Assembly (NCBI GenBank): GCA_009760885.1
Contig: CM019710.1
Coordinates: forward strand, 1,900,633-1,964,632
Direction: 5' to 3'
Origin: Achatina immaculata
Taxonomy: Eukaryota > Mollusca > Gastropoda > Stylommatophora > Achatinidae
Length of the DNA: 64,000 nt
The notes beneath the pieces were generated by a model. It saw only the letters and a program-made list of their open reading frames with translations. It was not told the DNA's origin and did no database searches. Below are positions 42,786 to 53,691 of this stretch, piece after piece. Made by a program: the position numbers and the translations under genes. How positions within the stretch are numbered: position 1 is the stretch's first letter; each line of letters opens with the position of its first letter.

Positions 42786-42999
42786 CTACAGATTTTTACT
42801 TAGTAGCCTCAGCGACATGTCACATCTGACCTTGTGCATTCACAGTGGTGGGCTATGTGACTTGATGATTATGAAATGTTTGAATATTTTCATTCTTCTA
42901 TTTTTGTTCCGACCATCTTTGCTGGTGGGGCCGACCAAGTGGCACAGATAATTCTTTTAGTTTTCATCACTGCTCCAACAGAATCCTCATTTTTGAGAA

Positions 43000-43273
43000 C
43001 GTACTAGAGCTTGTTTGTGCTTTGTCATAAATGTTCAGTTTGACCTGATAGGCAATGTATTAGAGCTTGTTTGTGCTTTGTCATAAATGTTCAGTTTGAC
43101 CTGATAGGCAATGTATTAGAGCTTGTTTGTGCTGTGTCATAAATGTTCAGTTTGACCTGATAGGCAATGTATTAGAGCTTGTTTGTGCTTTGTCATAAAT
43201 GTTCAGTTTGACCTGATAGGCAGCGTACTAGAGCTTGTTTGTGCTGTGTCATAAATGTTCAGTTTGACCTGAT
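43000..43273. repeat. 56-bp minisatellite, 5 copies
   Basis: The unit is GTATTAGAGCTTGTTTGTGC, then TTTGTCATAAATGTTCAGTT, then TGACCTGATAGGCAAT. Confidence 0.92.
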
Positions 43274-43359
43274 ACTACAAAATCAGTCTTTTGAAGACGT
43301 CACAAAAATGATCAAATATTTGACATTTCATTTCTATATTTGGGTTGTCTCGCGTTTCT

Positions 43360-43800
43360 TTTACCCTGCAGTCCACTTCAGAGGGACCGTGTACAGCAGA
43401 GAAGTTGGTGAATGAAGGACGGATGTGGGAGCTGGCTAACTTGTACGAGCTCCCTGTAACTGCGAGCTGTTGTTCTTTGCAGCCGATGCTATGAAGATGT
43501 TGAGGCACAACATCGTATCAGCGTTGGACCGGGTTATGGCGGCTACTTTTTCAGTCCCGGAGCACAGCTAAAAAGCAGAGGGTGTGCAGTGCTTCTTTAG
43601 CAGACTCCACCACCACGGGGACTCTGGCGATCCCTGCCCCGTTAGCCAAGCTAGGACTGTTACTGGGTGTACCACAGAGGTGGGACAGGGTCTTGGTCAG
43701 TTATGGTTCGCATATCAGATGTGGGTCGCTGATTGCTTCATCGGACTGTCTTCACCCCCGAGAGGAAGTGGGGGTCTGCTACAAGTTGACCAGTTTGTCT
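43360..43800. other. GC-richer block with possible coding remnants, unrecognised
   Basis: CTTTTACCCTGCAG before 43373 looks like an acceptor, followed by an open stretch STSEGPCTAEKLVNEGRMWE then LANLYELP. After a break another stretch has WRRYGGYF-like frames. CpG content is higher than in the surrounding arrays. I cannot assign a family. It may be an old gene remnant or part of a mobile element. Confidence 0.35.
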
Positions 43801-43990
43801 TGAGTACTGTACAGACAGAAGAAAGAACATCTTTCTCCCCACCAGTTTGTCTTGAGTACTGTACAGACAGAAGAAAGAACATCTTTCTCCCCACCAGTTT
43901 GTCTTGAGTACTGTACAGACAGAAGAAAGAACATCTTTCTCCCCACCAGTTTGTCTTGAGTACTGTACAGACAGAAGAAAGAACATTTTG
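43785..43990. repeat. 51-bp minisatellite, 4 copies
   Basis: The unit is CAGTTTGTCTTGAGTACTGT, then ACAGACAGAAGAAAGAACAT, then CTTTCTCCCCAC. It begins at the right edge of the unrecognised 43360-43800 block. Confidence 0.92.
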
Positions 43991-44318
43991 GGGGATTTCT
44001 TTCTCCCTACCAGTTTTCAGTGTAAAGTAGTTACCGTTAGGGCTAGTAGTAGAAAGGTATACGCTACTTTACCACACACTATGTCTGCTTATTATTAATG
44101 CCTAAGATTGTAGGCCTACTATTTTCACTAGTACTTCTGAGCTTTCACTTCCACTATATCTAGACTCATAGCACTGTTTAGTGTTACAACGACAGGCAAT
44201 AGAGACTTCACTATTTCGTTGTTGTAGATATCGGCTTAGTGCCTGCCTGGAGTCTGATAGTGTCTCTTGATGGCTGTTTACTATTCGCTGACAAACTCTT
44301 ACCCAGGAACGGCTTTCA

Positions 44319-44550
44319 CTCAGTGGCAAACACAAGTAGCAGCGTTACCGATCATAATGACTTTATTCGTGCAGATGGGGATATAATGACGATGAGTTAT
44401 AACAAAGGCAGTGACACATCCAATACACATGGCTTTACGTTACTGCAGCAGGACAACGATTATGATTCCGGCGTCTACCAACGGCAAGAGACTTCGATGC
44501 CGCGAGAATACTACCACAATCCAGACTTACTTTCCTATATTACTTACTGA
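44319..44550 (+). other. Candidate terminal coding exon, unrecognised
   Basis: GGCTTTCACTCAG ending at 44321 is a good acceptor. The following frame reads ANTSSSVTDHNDFIRADGDI, then MTMSYNKGSDTSNTHGF, then TLLQQDNDYDSGVYQRQETS and MPREYYHNPDLLSYITY, with TGA at 44548-44550. Composition is protein-like (Asp/Asn/Ser/Tyr-rich, mixed codons) and unlike the arrays around it. No motif allows a function to be named. A 25-38-bp array begins at its last codons. Confidence 0.4.
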
Positions 44551-44700
44551 CGGCTACTTTCCTATACTACATATTACTTACTGACGACTACTTTCCTATA
44601 CTACATATTACTTACTGACGTCTACTTTCCTATACTACATATTACTTACTGACGTCTACTTTCCTATACTACATATTACTTACTGACGACTACTAACACA
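44530..44700. repeat. 38-bp array at the end of the candidate exon, 4-5 copies
   Basis: The unit is TACTTTCCTATACTACATAT plus TACTTACTGACGTC. The first unit, with TTTCCTATATTACTTACTGA, is the coding end of the frame above and includes its TGA. Confidence 0.88.
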
Positions 44701-44739
44701 CAACTAAGTCCCTACACTAAGCTATAATCTCCTAACCAA

Positions 44740-47298
44740 AAGAGAACTTACTAAAATGTATAACCTAGGGGAAAAGTAGGAACAGTTTTAGTATTTAACG
44801 AGAACACACTTGTGACGTTTCAGCGCGAGCCTTCTTCAAACAAAAACAAACAGGGCGAAGAATCATTCACATCAAGCTTATGTAAACTTTTTTTTTAATG
44901 AAAAAAATTAATGAAAAATTTAACTGAATGAAAACTTATATCAGTCCTTGCATAGGCACAAAAGTATCGCTTGTGTGGATTCGGGAACATAAACAATATG
45001 TGTCCATGCTGAAAGGTGCAAAATAGTGCATGGTTGAGTGTAGAAAATGTTAAGAGACAAGGGATGCGCATAGAAGAAGCAGAGAATTATATAAGGAGCA
45101 GGGATGACTGGAGAGTCAATGTGATGATGTGTGAGGGTACTAAACTATATGCAACAAGTGAGAATGAGTATGACTGTGGAAGATTACGTGTAGCTAAATA
45201 ACGAGTTCGAACCACGTGGTTCCAGCGTCCCATGGTCTTGAATGTAGCGGTTCTCAATTGCTAAGCGCCTTGTGTCATCTGCGTGGCACTTATTGATGGA
45301 AGTTACCAGAAAATCAGATTTGCCTCTGTGGTTGAGGCCATTAAAATGATTAGGGGCGGGTTTCAAAGCATGCTAGGTGATATCGTACAGATGTTTCTGT
45401 ATGCGGTCCCCTAGTCTGAGGCCAGTTTCACCAACATAAATGATCCTGCATCTGTTGCATACGATGGCATATATTACATCGCGGGATTTCATGTGAATCC
45501 CTCATGGAGAGTCAGGATAGTTTTAGGAAAGGTGATTGTTTTCGTTTCCCAAACTACAGGGCAGGTAACAAAGCGAGGGCGGTTACATTTTCTGATTCCA
45601 ACACATGGAAGGTTTCGCTTTAAGTGGCTGTGGACGAGGATGTCCTTGAGATTTGGCTCATGCTTGAGTGCTAATAGGGGTTGATGAGAGAAAATGTCAC
45701 GGGTCGAGTTGGATTAGTGGCAGATGACGATAAAGAATTTTCTTAACCATCTGACCTTGCGGGTGGAAAGGCAGTACTTATTAATGTCAGTTGGGGTAAC
45801 AGGCTTTTTTCTAAATGCTTCCTTAAGGTTTATTACTTGGATACGGTTGAAGGCTGCACGAAGGACATTTTCTGGGTAGCTGGGACGGGAAAATTCTAAT
45901 AAATTGTTGGACTGATCGATAAAGTCCGAGTTATCCTGACATATGCGGTGTAGATAAGTTAGGAGTACGAGATGGAGTTCTTACACGCTTCAGGATGGGA
46001 GGAGGAGTAGAGTAAATAGGTGTGGCTGTCGATGGACCTGTAAAAAAATGGAGGTAATAAGCCTGTTTGTGCCAATAGATATTTTTAATGTCTAAAAAGT
46101 TCACAGACTTGTCAGAAATTTCATACGTGAATTTTATGTTCCTATTAAGTGAGTTAACGAATTCAGTAAGCTTTTTTTAGCTCGTCCTGTGGCATACTGG
46201 TGATTCCAGTGGCGCCATCGATATATCTTTTATAGAGTTCTGGAAGTCTACCAGGGTAGGTTTCCCATAACTTGACTTCCATAAAGCCCATAAATAAACA
46301 AGCATAACTAGGGCCTATTTTTGTTCCCATGGCAGCATCACTGATTTGTTCATAGTATTCGCCATTGAATTCAAAAGAATTTAGGTTGAGTACTAGTTGT
46401 GTGAATCTTATTATGTCATCGGTGTTAATGGTGGGGTGAGGGTCTTTGTCGAGAAAATAACGGAGCGCTAAGAATCCATCTTCAATGGAAATAGAGCTGT
46501 ATAGGGAGCAGAAATCAAGGAGAAAGATGTGATAGGAGTGGTGCGGAGAGAGAGTGATCACTTCAGTAGTGGTTAAGGCGTGGTTGGTATCTTTCAAATA
46601 AGAGGGCAGTTTGTGTACTAGCGTTTGGAAAATGCTGTCCAAAAAGTCAAAAATGTGCTCACTGGGGCATGAACACGCTGATACAATATAACGTCCAGGT
46701 TACCTGGTTTGTGGATTTTAGGAAGAAGATAGAAGGTAGGTGTGGCTAACCAACTGTCCTTGATGCGAAGAGAGACAGCTCGATGAGGGAGACTTACCTT
46801 CTCGAATTAAATCTTTGGTGGATACTTCCACTTTATTATTATTTGAAAGAGTAGCATCGTTTTTTCGTGGGGCATAGAATTTTGTATTGCTGAGTTGGGA
46901 CATTCCTTCCGCAATATCTAAATCTTTCTTCCAAACTGCGAGATTCGACGTTTTATCAGTTGGTTTTATTACTATGTCATCTCGACGTCGGAATTTAGAT
47001 AGTGTCATGGATTCTCCCTTGGTTATGTTGAAATGTCGAAGCTTTGGTGGCTGGATGTTCTGGATTTCACGCCACGTCGTATCAATGTACAGATCTAAAG
47101 CTTGAGAAGCCACGGAGGAAAGCGTCCAACTATGTTTATGCTGGTTGTAACGGGCAAATGGGTCATAAGGGTCTTGTGTGAGTTGTTTAGGTTCTTGGTT
47201 AGCAAAGAAATATTTGAGACGTAATCGACGGTAGAATTGTTTAACATTGTGGAGTAAGAAATAGCGGTCACAATGACAGCAGATAGGAATAAATTTGA
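44740..47298 (-). mobile_element. Penelope-like retroelement with RT and GIY-YIG endonuclease, decayed
   Basis: On the minus strand (47320 to 46163) RT pieces occur in order: YRRLRLKYFFANQE, then FRRRDDIVIKPTDKTSNLAV (PLE-type KPTDK motif), then QLSNTKFYAP, a frameshift near 46700, then FLLDFCSLYSSISIEDGFLA (motif A), then FNGEYYEQISDAAMGTKIGP then SYACLFMG (motif B-like), then LYKRYIDGATGI (motif C). Motif C reads YIDG where YIDD is expected, so the second catalytic Asp is lost. Further on, about 45490-45400, a GIY-YIG domain reads SRDVIYAIVCNRCRIIYVGE then TGLRLGDRIQKHLYD, followed by FNGLNHRGKSDFL. The shared PLE 3' block is at 44750-44860. Confidence 0.85.
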
Positions 47299-47528
47299 GA
47301 CGTGAGAGAAGAAAAATCACAAGAGAATTACCTGGGATTCGAACACGGACTCCGGTAGGACGAGCAGCCGTCTAGCCACGAGAGAACAGCGTACTATCGA
47401 CTTTTTGGGGTGCTAGTTGGCTAAGTCGATAGTATGCTGTTCTCTCGTGGCTAGACGGCTGCTTGTCCTACCAGAATCCGTGTTCGAATCCCAGGTAATT
47501 CTCTTGTGATTTTTCTTTCTCTCACGTC
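47299..47528. repeat. Inverted repeat (about 103-bp arms, 23-bp loop) of tRNA-like units
   Basis: The left arm 47299-47401 is the near-perfect reverse complement of 47425-47528 (about 95 percent by eye). The loop is 47402-47424. The arms contain the polymerase III B-box-like GTTCGAATCCC and the body of the SINE-like unit. A shorter version occurs at 49248-49408. Confidence 0.92.
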
Positions 47529-47600
47529 TCACTAAAGTGCTTTGTCTACGATTTTTTCGAGGTTTAATCCTACAATATTTGTTCTCTTACTTTACCGTAC
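47402..47600 (+). mobile_element. tRNA-derived SINE-like unit, copy 1
   Basis: It begins TTTTTGGGGTGCTAGTTGGC. TTGGCTAAGTCGATAG fits an A box and GTGTTCGAATCCCAG a B box, about 70 bases apart, as in a tRNA with a long variable arm. A T-rich tail of about 100 bases (GTGATTTTTCTTTCTCTCAC) follows. The T stem pairs poorly, so it is not a working tRNA gene. Confidence 0.5.
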
Positions 47601-47872
47601 CAAAACCTCGTAGTTTCCTATTTATAAAAAATTGTTCCTTAAAACTATACCTGAAACTAACTTCATGTAATAAGTATTCGTTCGTTTGTTATTGTTGTTC
47701 AAGTGCACCAGACATGGCAGGAGACCGTGTGTATGTTTGTCTAGTTGGTACCTGCTAGAGAGAATGAATCTAAGCTACGGAATTTCTGTGTGTCACGACC
47801 TCGTTTCTTTCCGGGTGTCACGATCTCTCATGTCTGCTGAGCAGTTACTAAAGACTATGTCAACAAAACACC
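47601..47872. other. Spacer between SINE-like units
   Basis: Duplicated at 49505-49782. The short open frames are conserved between the duplicates only because the DNA is; no recognised domain. Confidence 0.5.
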
Positions 47873-48150
47873 TTTTTTGGGGTGCTAGTTGGCTAAGTCG
47901 ATAGTATGCTGTTCTCTCTTGGCTAGACGGCTGCTTGTCCTACCGGAGTCCGTGTTCTTTTTGGGGTGCTAGTTGGCTAAGTCGATAGTATGCTGTTCTC
48001 TCTTGGCTAGACGGCTGCTTGTCCTACCGGAGTCCGTGTTCAAATCCCAGGTAATTCTCTTGTGATTTTTCTTCCTCTCACGTCTCACTAAAGTGCTTTG
48101 TCTACGATTTTTTCGAGGTTTAATCCTACAATATTTGTTCTCTTACTTTT
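47873..48150 (+). mobile_element. Tandem SINE-like units: one truncated at the B box, one full
   Basis: The first unit (47873-47955) stops at CCGTGTT, exactly at the B box start, and is followed directly by a second TTTTTGGGGTGCTAGTTGGC unit with A and B boxes and the T-rich tail. Both have CTCTTGG where copy 1 has CTCGTGG. Confidence 0.5.
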
Positions 48151-48605
48151 GTGTATTTTTTCACGCCGAGCGCAGAGTTTCGGGTTTTCCCGATCACTCT
48201 GTACTCACTTTCTCCCTTTCAAAAATAACGCTAACTGTCCACTTCTGATATACTGATACATGTGTCCTATATTACATTACACACCACATATTCACGGTGT
48301 CCTGTATTACACACAACATTAAACCCAACATATTCATGGTGAACTACTAAACAGTTCTATTCCTTTATACCTTTACCTCGCTCGCAAAAAAAAAAAAAAA
48401 TTATCCAGTAAGGCCAACTTTCTTACCTAATCGACGGCGAATGATCGGTACACTAACTTTCTTACATAATCAAAGTTGAATGGTCGGTACACAAACTTTC
48501 TTACCTAATCGACGGCGAATGGTCGGTACACTAACTTCCAAATGAAACACCAAATTCGCCGTGACTCTGTCCCCGAGCACATTCGACAAGGGAAAACATT
48601 GGCAA
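48151..48605. other. Spacer, nothing recognised
   Basis: It contains a poly(A) run (48387-48401) and three diverged 55-60-bp units around CTTTCTTACCTAATCGACGG and CGAATGGTCGGTACAC. Duplicated at 49976-50440. Confidence 0.6.
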
Positions 48606-49247
48606 TTAAGAACGCGTTAGACCAGTGTTAGCGTTAGACCAGTGTTAGTGTTATATCAGTGTTAGTGTTATATCAGTGTTAGTGTTATATCAGTGTTAGT
48701 GTTAGATCAGTGTTAGTGTTATATCAGTGTTAGTGTTATATCAGTGTTAGTGTTATATCAGTGTTAGTGTTATATCAGTGTTAGTGTTAGATCAGTGTTA
48801 GTGTTATATCAGTGTTAGTGTTATATCAGTGTTAGCGTTATATCAGTGTTAGATCAGTGTTAGTGTTAGATCAGTGTTAGTGTTAGATCAGTGTTAGTGT
48901 TATATCAGTGTTAGTGTTATATCAGTGTTAGCGTTATATCAGTGTTAGATCAGTGTTAGTGTTAGATCAGTGTTAGTGTTAGATTAGTGTTAGTGTGAGA
49001 TCAGTGTTAGTGTTAGACCAGTGTTAGTGTTAGATCAGTATTAGTGTTAGATCAGTGTTAGTATTAGATCAGTGTTAGTGTTAGACCAGTGTTAGTGTGA
49101 GATCAGTGTTAGTGTTAGATCAGTGTTAGATCAGTGTTAGTATTAGATCAGTGTTAGTGTTAGATCAGTGTTAGTGTTAGACCAGTGTTAGTGTTAGACC
49201 AGTGTTAGTGTTAGACCAGTGTTGGTGTTAGATCAATGTTAGTGTTA
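48606..49247. repeat. 17-bp minisatellite, first block
   Basis: The unit is GTTAGTGTTAGATCAGT with ATATCAGT, AGACCAGT and GTGAGATC variants. It ends at a direct joint with the tRNA-like inverted repeat (TTAGGG|ATTCGAACACGG). Confidence 0.93.
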
Positions 49248-50445
49248 GGGATTCGAACACGGACTCCGGTAGGACGAGCAGCCGTCTAGCCACGAGAGAA
49301 CAGAGTACTATCGACTTTTTGGGGTGCTAGTTGGCTAAGTCGATAGTACGCTGTTCTCTCGTGGCTAGACGGCTGCTTGTCCTACCGGAATCCGTGTTCG
49401 AATCCTAGGTAATTCTCTTGTGATTTTTCTTTCTGTCACGTCTCACTAAAGTGCTTTGTCTACGATTTTTTCGATGTTTACAATATTTGTTCTCTTGCTT
49501 TACCGTACCAAAACCTCGTAGTTTCCTATTTATAAAAAATTGTTCCTTAAAACTATACCTGAAACTAACTTCATGTAATAAGTATTCGTTCGTTTGTTAT
49601 TGTTGTTCAAGTGCACCAGACATGGCAGGAGAGCGTGTGTATGTTTGTCTAGTTGGTACCTGCTAGAGAGAATGAATCTAAGCTACGGAATTTCTGTGTG
49701 TCACGACCTCGTTTCTTTCTGGGTGTCACGATCTCTCATGTCTACTGAGCAGTTACTAAAGACTATGTCAACAAAACACCTTTTTTGGGGTGCTAGTTGG
49801 CTAAGTCGATAGTACGCTGTTCTCTCTTGGCTAGACGGCTGCTTGTCCTACCGGAGTCCGTGTTCGAATCCCAGGTAATTCTCTTGTGATTTTTCTTTCT
49901 CTCACGTCTCACTAAAGTGCTTTGTCTACGATTTTTTCGAGATTTAATCCTACAATATTTGTTCTCTTACTTTTGTGTATTTTTTCACGCCGAGCGCAGA
50001 GTTTCGGGTTTTTCCGATCACTCTGTACTCACTTTCTCCCTTTCAAAAATTACGCTAACTGTCCACTTCTGATATACTGATACATTTGTCCTGTATTACA
50101 TTACACACCACATATTCACGGTGTCCTGTATTACACACAACATTAAACCCAACATATTCACGGTGAACTACTAAACAGTTCTATTCCTTTATACCTTTAC
50201 CTCGCTCGCAAAAAAAAAAAAAAAAATTATCTAGTAAGGCCAACTTTCTTACCTAATCGACGGCGAATGATCGGTACACTAACTTTCTTACATAATCAAA
50301 GTTGAATGGTCGGTACACAAACTTTCTTACCTAATCGACTGCGAATGGTCGGTACACTAACTTCCAAATGAAACACCAAATTCGCCGTGACTCTGTCCCC
50401 GAGCAGATTCGACAAGGGAAAACATTGGCAATTAAGAACGCGTTA
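49248..50445. repeat. Second copy of 47333-48616 (offset about 1914 bp)
   Basis: It contains a shortened left arm (49248-49315), SINE-like units at 49316-49500 and 49783-49975 (one unit instead of two at the second position), and the same spacers and poly(A). Substitutions are sparse. Confidence 0.9.
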
Positions 50446-52950
50446 GACCAGTGTTAGTGTTAGATCAGTGTTAGCGTTATATCAGTGTTAGTGTTATATC
50501 AGTGTTAGTGTTATATCAGTGTTAGTGTTAGATCAGTGTTAGTGTTATATCAGTGTTAGTGTTAGATCAGTGTTAGTGTTATATCAGTGTTAGTGTTATA
50601 TCAGTGTTAGCGTTAGATCAGTGTTAGTGTTATATCAGTGTTAGTGTTATATCAGTGTTAGCGTTATATCAGTGTTAGATCAGTGTAGTGTTAGATCAGT
50701 GTTATGTTAGATCAGTGTTAGATCAGTGTTAGTGTTATATCAGTGTTAGTGTTATATCAGTGTTAGCGTTATATCAGTGTTAGATCAGTGTTAGTGTTAG
50801 ATCAGTGTTAGTGTTAGATTAGTGTTAGTGTGAGATCAGTGTTAGTGTTAGACCAGTGTTAGTGTTAGACCAGTGTTGGTGTTAGATCAATGTTAGTGTT
50901 AGACCAGTGTTAGTGTTAGACCAGTGTTAGTGTTAGATCAGTGTTAGTGTTAGACCAGTGTTAGCGTTATATCAGTGTTAGTGTTAGATCAGTGTTAGTG
51001 TTAGATCAGTGTTAGTGTTAGATTAGTGTTAGTGTGAGATCAGTGTTAGTGTTAGACCAGTGTTAGTGTTAGATCAGTATTAGTGTTAGATCAGTGTTAG
51101 TATTAGATCAGTGTTAGTGTTAGACCAGTGTTAGTGTGAGATCAGTGTTAGTGTTAGATCAGTGTTAGTGTTAGATCAGTGTTAGTGTTAGATTAGTGTT
51201 AGTGTGAGATCAGTGTTAGTGTTAGACCAGTGTTAGTGTTAGATCAGTATTAGTGTTAGATCAGTGTTAGTATTAGATCAGTGTTAGTGTTAGACCATTG
51301 TTAGTGTGAGATCAGTGTTAGTGTTAGATCAGTGTTAGGCCAGTGTTAGTGTTAGATCAGTGTTAGTGTTAGATCAGTGTTAGTGTTAGACCAGTGTTAG
51401 TGTTAGACCAGTGTTGGTGTTAGATCAGTGTTAGTGTGAGATGAGTGTTAGTGTGAGATGAGTGTTAGTGTGAGACCAGTGTTAGTGTTAGACCAGTGTT
51501 GGTGTTAGATCAGTGTTAGTGTTAGACCAGTGTTAGTGTGAGATCAGTGTTAGTGTTAGATCAGTGTTAGTGTTAGACCAGTGTTAGTGTTAGACCAGTG
51601 TTAGTGTGAGATCAGTGTTAGTGTGAGATCAGTGTTAGTGTGAGATCAGTGTTAGTGTTAGATCAGTGTTAGTGTTAGATCAGTGTTAGTGTGAGATCAG
51701 TGTTAGTGTTAGATCAGTGTTAGTGTGAGATCAGTGTTAGTGTGAGATCAGTGTTAGTGTTAGACCAGTGTTAGTGTGAGACCAGTGTTAGTGTTAGATC
51801 AGTGTTAGTGTGAGATCAGTGTTAGTGTTAGACCAGTGTTAGTGTGAGATCAGTGTTAGTGTGAGACCAGTGTTAGTATGAGATCAGTGTTAGTGTGAGA
51901 TCAGTGTTAGTGTTAAATCAGTGTTAGTGTGAGATCAGTGTTAGTGTTAGATCAGTGTTAATGTGAGATCAGTGTTAGTGTTAGATCAGTGTTAGTGTTA
52001 GATCAGTGTTAGTGTTAGACCAGTGTTAGTGTGAGATCAGTGTTAGTGTGAGATCAGTGTTAGTGTTAGATCAGTGTTAGTGTTAGATCAGTGTTAGTGT
52101 TAGATCAGTGTTAGTGTTAGATCAGTGTTAGTGTTAGATCAGTGTTAGTGTGAGATCAGTGTTAGTGTTAGATCAGTGTTAGTGTGAGATCAGTGTTAGT
52201 GTTAGATCAGTGTTAGTGTTAGATCAGTGTTAGTGTGAGATCAGTGTTAGTGTTAGATCAGTGTTGGTGTTAGATCAGTGTTGGTGTTAGATCAGTGTTA
52301 GTGTTAGACCAGTGTTAGTGTTAGACCAGTGTTAGTGTTAGATCAGTGTTAGTGTTAGATCAGTGTTAGTGTGAGATCAGTGTTAGTGTTAGACTAGTGT
52401 AAGTGTTAGATCAGTGTTAGTGTTAGACTAGTGTTAGTGTTAGACTAGTGTTAGTGTTAGACTAATGTTAGTGTTAGACTAGTGTTAGTGTTAGACTAGT
52501 GTTAGTGTTAGACTAGTGTTAGTGTTAGACCAGTGTTAGTGTTAGATCAGTGTTAGTGTTAGATCAGTGTTAACGTTAGACCAGTGTTAGTGTTAGATCA
52601 GTGTTAGTGTTAGATCAGTGTTAACGTTAGACCAGTGTTAGTGTTAGATCAGTGTTAACGTTAGACTAGTGTTAGTGTTAGATCAGTGTTAACGTTAGAC
52701 CAGTGTTAGTGTTAGATCAGTGTTAGTGTTAGATCAGTGTTAGATCAGTGTTAGTGTGAGATCAGTGTTAGTGTTAGATCAGTGTTAGTGTTAGATCAGT
52801 GTTAGTGTTAGACTAGTGTTAGTGTTAGATCCGTGTTAGTGTTAGATCAGTGTTAGTGTTAGATCAGTGTTAGTGTTAGACTAGTGTTAGTGTTAGACTA
52901 GTGTTAGTGTTAGATCAGTGTTAGTGTTAGATCAGTGTTAACGTTAGACC
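50446..52950. repeat. 17-bp minisatellite, main block, about 147 copies
   Basis: Same 17-bp unit as 48606-49247, over 2.5 kb. Variant classes are regional: ATATCAGT at the left, GTGAGATC in the middle, AGACTAGT near 52400-52520, TTAACGTTAGACC near 52570-52700. There is no ORF or other feature inside. Confidence 0.95.
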
Positions 52951-53690
52951 AGCGTTTTCAAACGTTGGCGATAACGCCTTCTGTGAGCGGGTTTGGGGCG
53001 GGGGGGGGGGGGCACTGAGAGAGAACTAGGCATCAGACGAGGGCAGTAATATAAGACCTCGGAATATACAGAATAAATGTGAAACGGCAAATGTTGTTGA
53101 ATCGAGTCGGAGACAAGTTTGAAATATTTCTAGCTGTCATCGAAACTCTGCCAAGACTTCCCAGCCTTTTCAAAGTCATTTAATTGTTTATTTGTACATT
53201 GTTAGGTCGGAGTGCACATAACAAACTACCAAAACCTTCAAGATAAATGTGGCTTAAACAGTCGCAGGCAAGTTTCAAACATTTGTTTCTCATGTCTGGT
53301 CAGTGCCCTGTAGTGAAAGAGAGCATAACCTTGACTGGAATAAGTTCCTGTAAGTTTCTCTACTCCAGTTGGAGACAAGTTTAAAATTCTTCAAGATAAT
53401 ATTTGCTAAATCTAGATTGTATAAACCCTTTAAGTAGTTTTAGAGATTTTTTGGAGACCTGTGAAGAAACTCGTCGAGTTTTAAAATGTCTGGAATAAAG
53501 TTCGGTTAGGGTCAATTAACTGAAGATTTAATTAATTTTTTTTTGGTGTGTCCTTTTGCCCATAGGGAATAATCAAGACCCTCTTCAATCTACTTTAAAC
53601 GCCATACATATTTATTAACAGAGCGCACAATTTTGGGTTCCGATTTTTTCATACAGCAGTTTATGGAACAATGAGGACAGAACAATAAGA
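52951..53690. other. Unique block between arrays, unrecognised
   Basis: It starts with AGCGTTTTCAAACGTTGGCG, has a G-run at 53000-53013, and contains no open frame of note. Duplicated at 55054-55795. Confidence 0.6.
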
Positions 53691-53691
53691 G

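Noticed and set aside
44740..45500. Hammerhead ribozyme expected in Penelope-like elements
   Set aside because: I did not find a convincing CTGATGAG...GAAA core beside the element by eye; a covariance search would decide.
47402..47500. Functional tRNA gene
   Set aside because: A- and B-box-like sequences exist, but T-stem and acceptor pairing are poor and the unit is multi-copy with a T-rich tail, so SINE-like is preferred.
47537..47904. Small ORFs conserved between 47.5 and 49.5 kb
   Set aside because: Similarity is explained by the recent 1.9-kb duplication; no sign of protein selection.
50446..52950. Interstitial telomere-like sequence because of many TTAG words
   Set aside because: The period is 17 bp (TTAGTG-TTAGAT-CAGTG), not a hexamer array such as TTAGGG.
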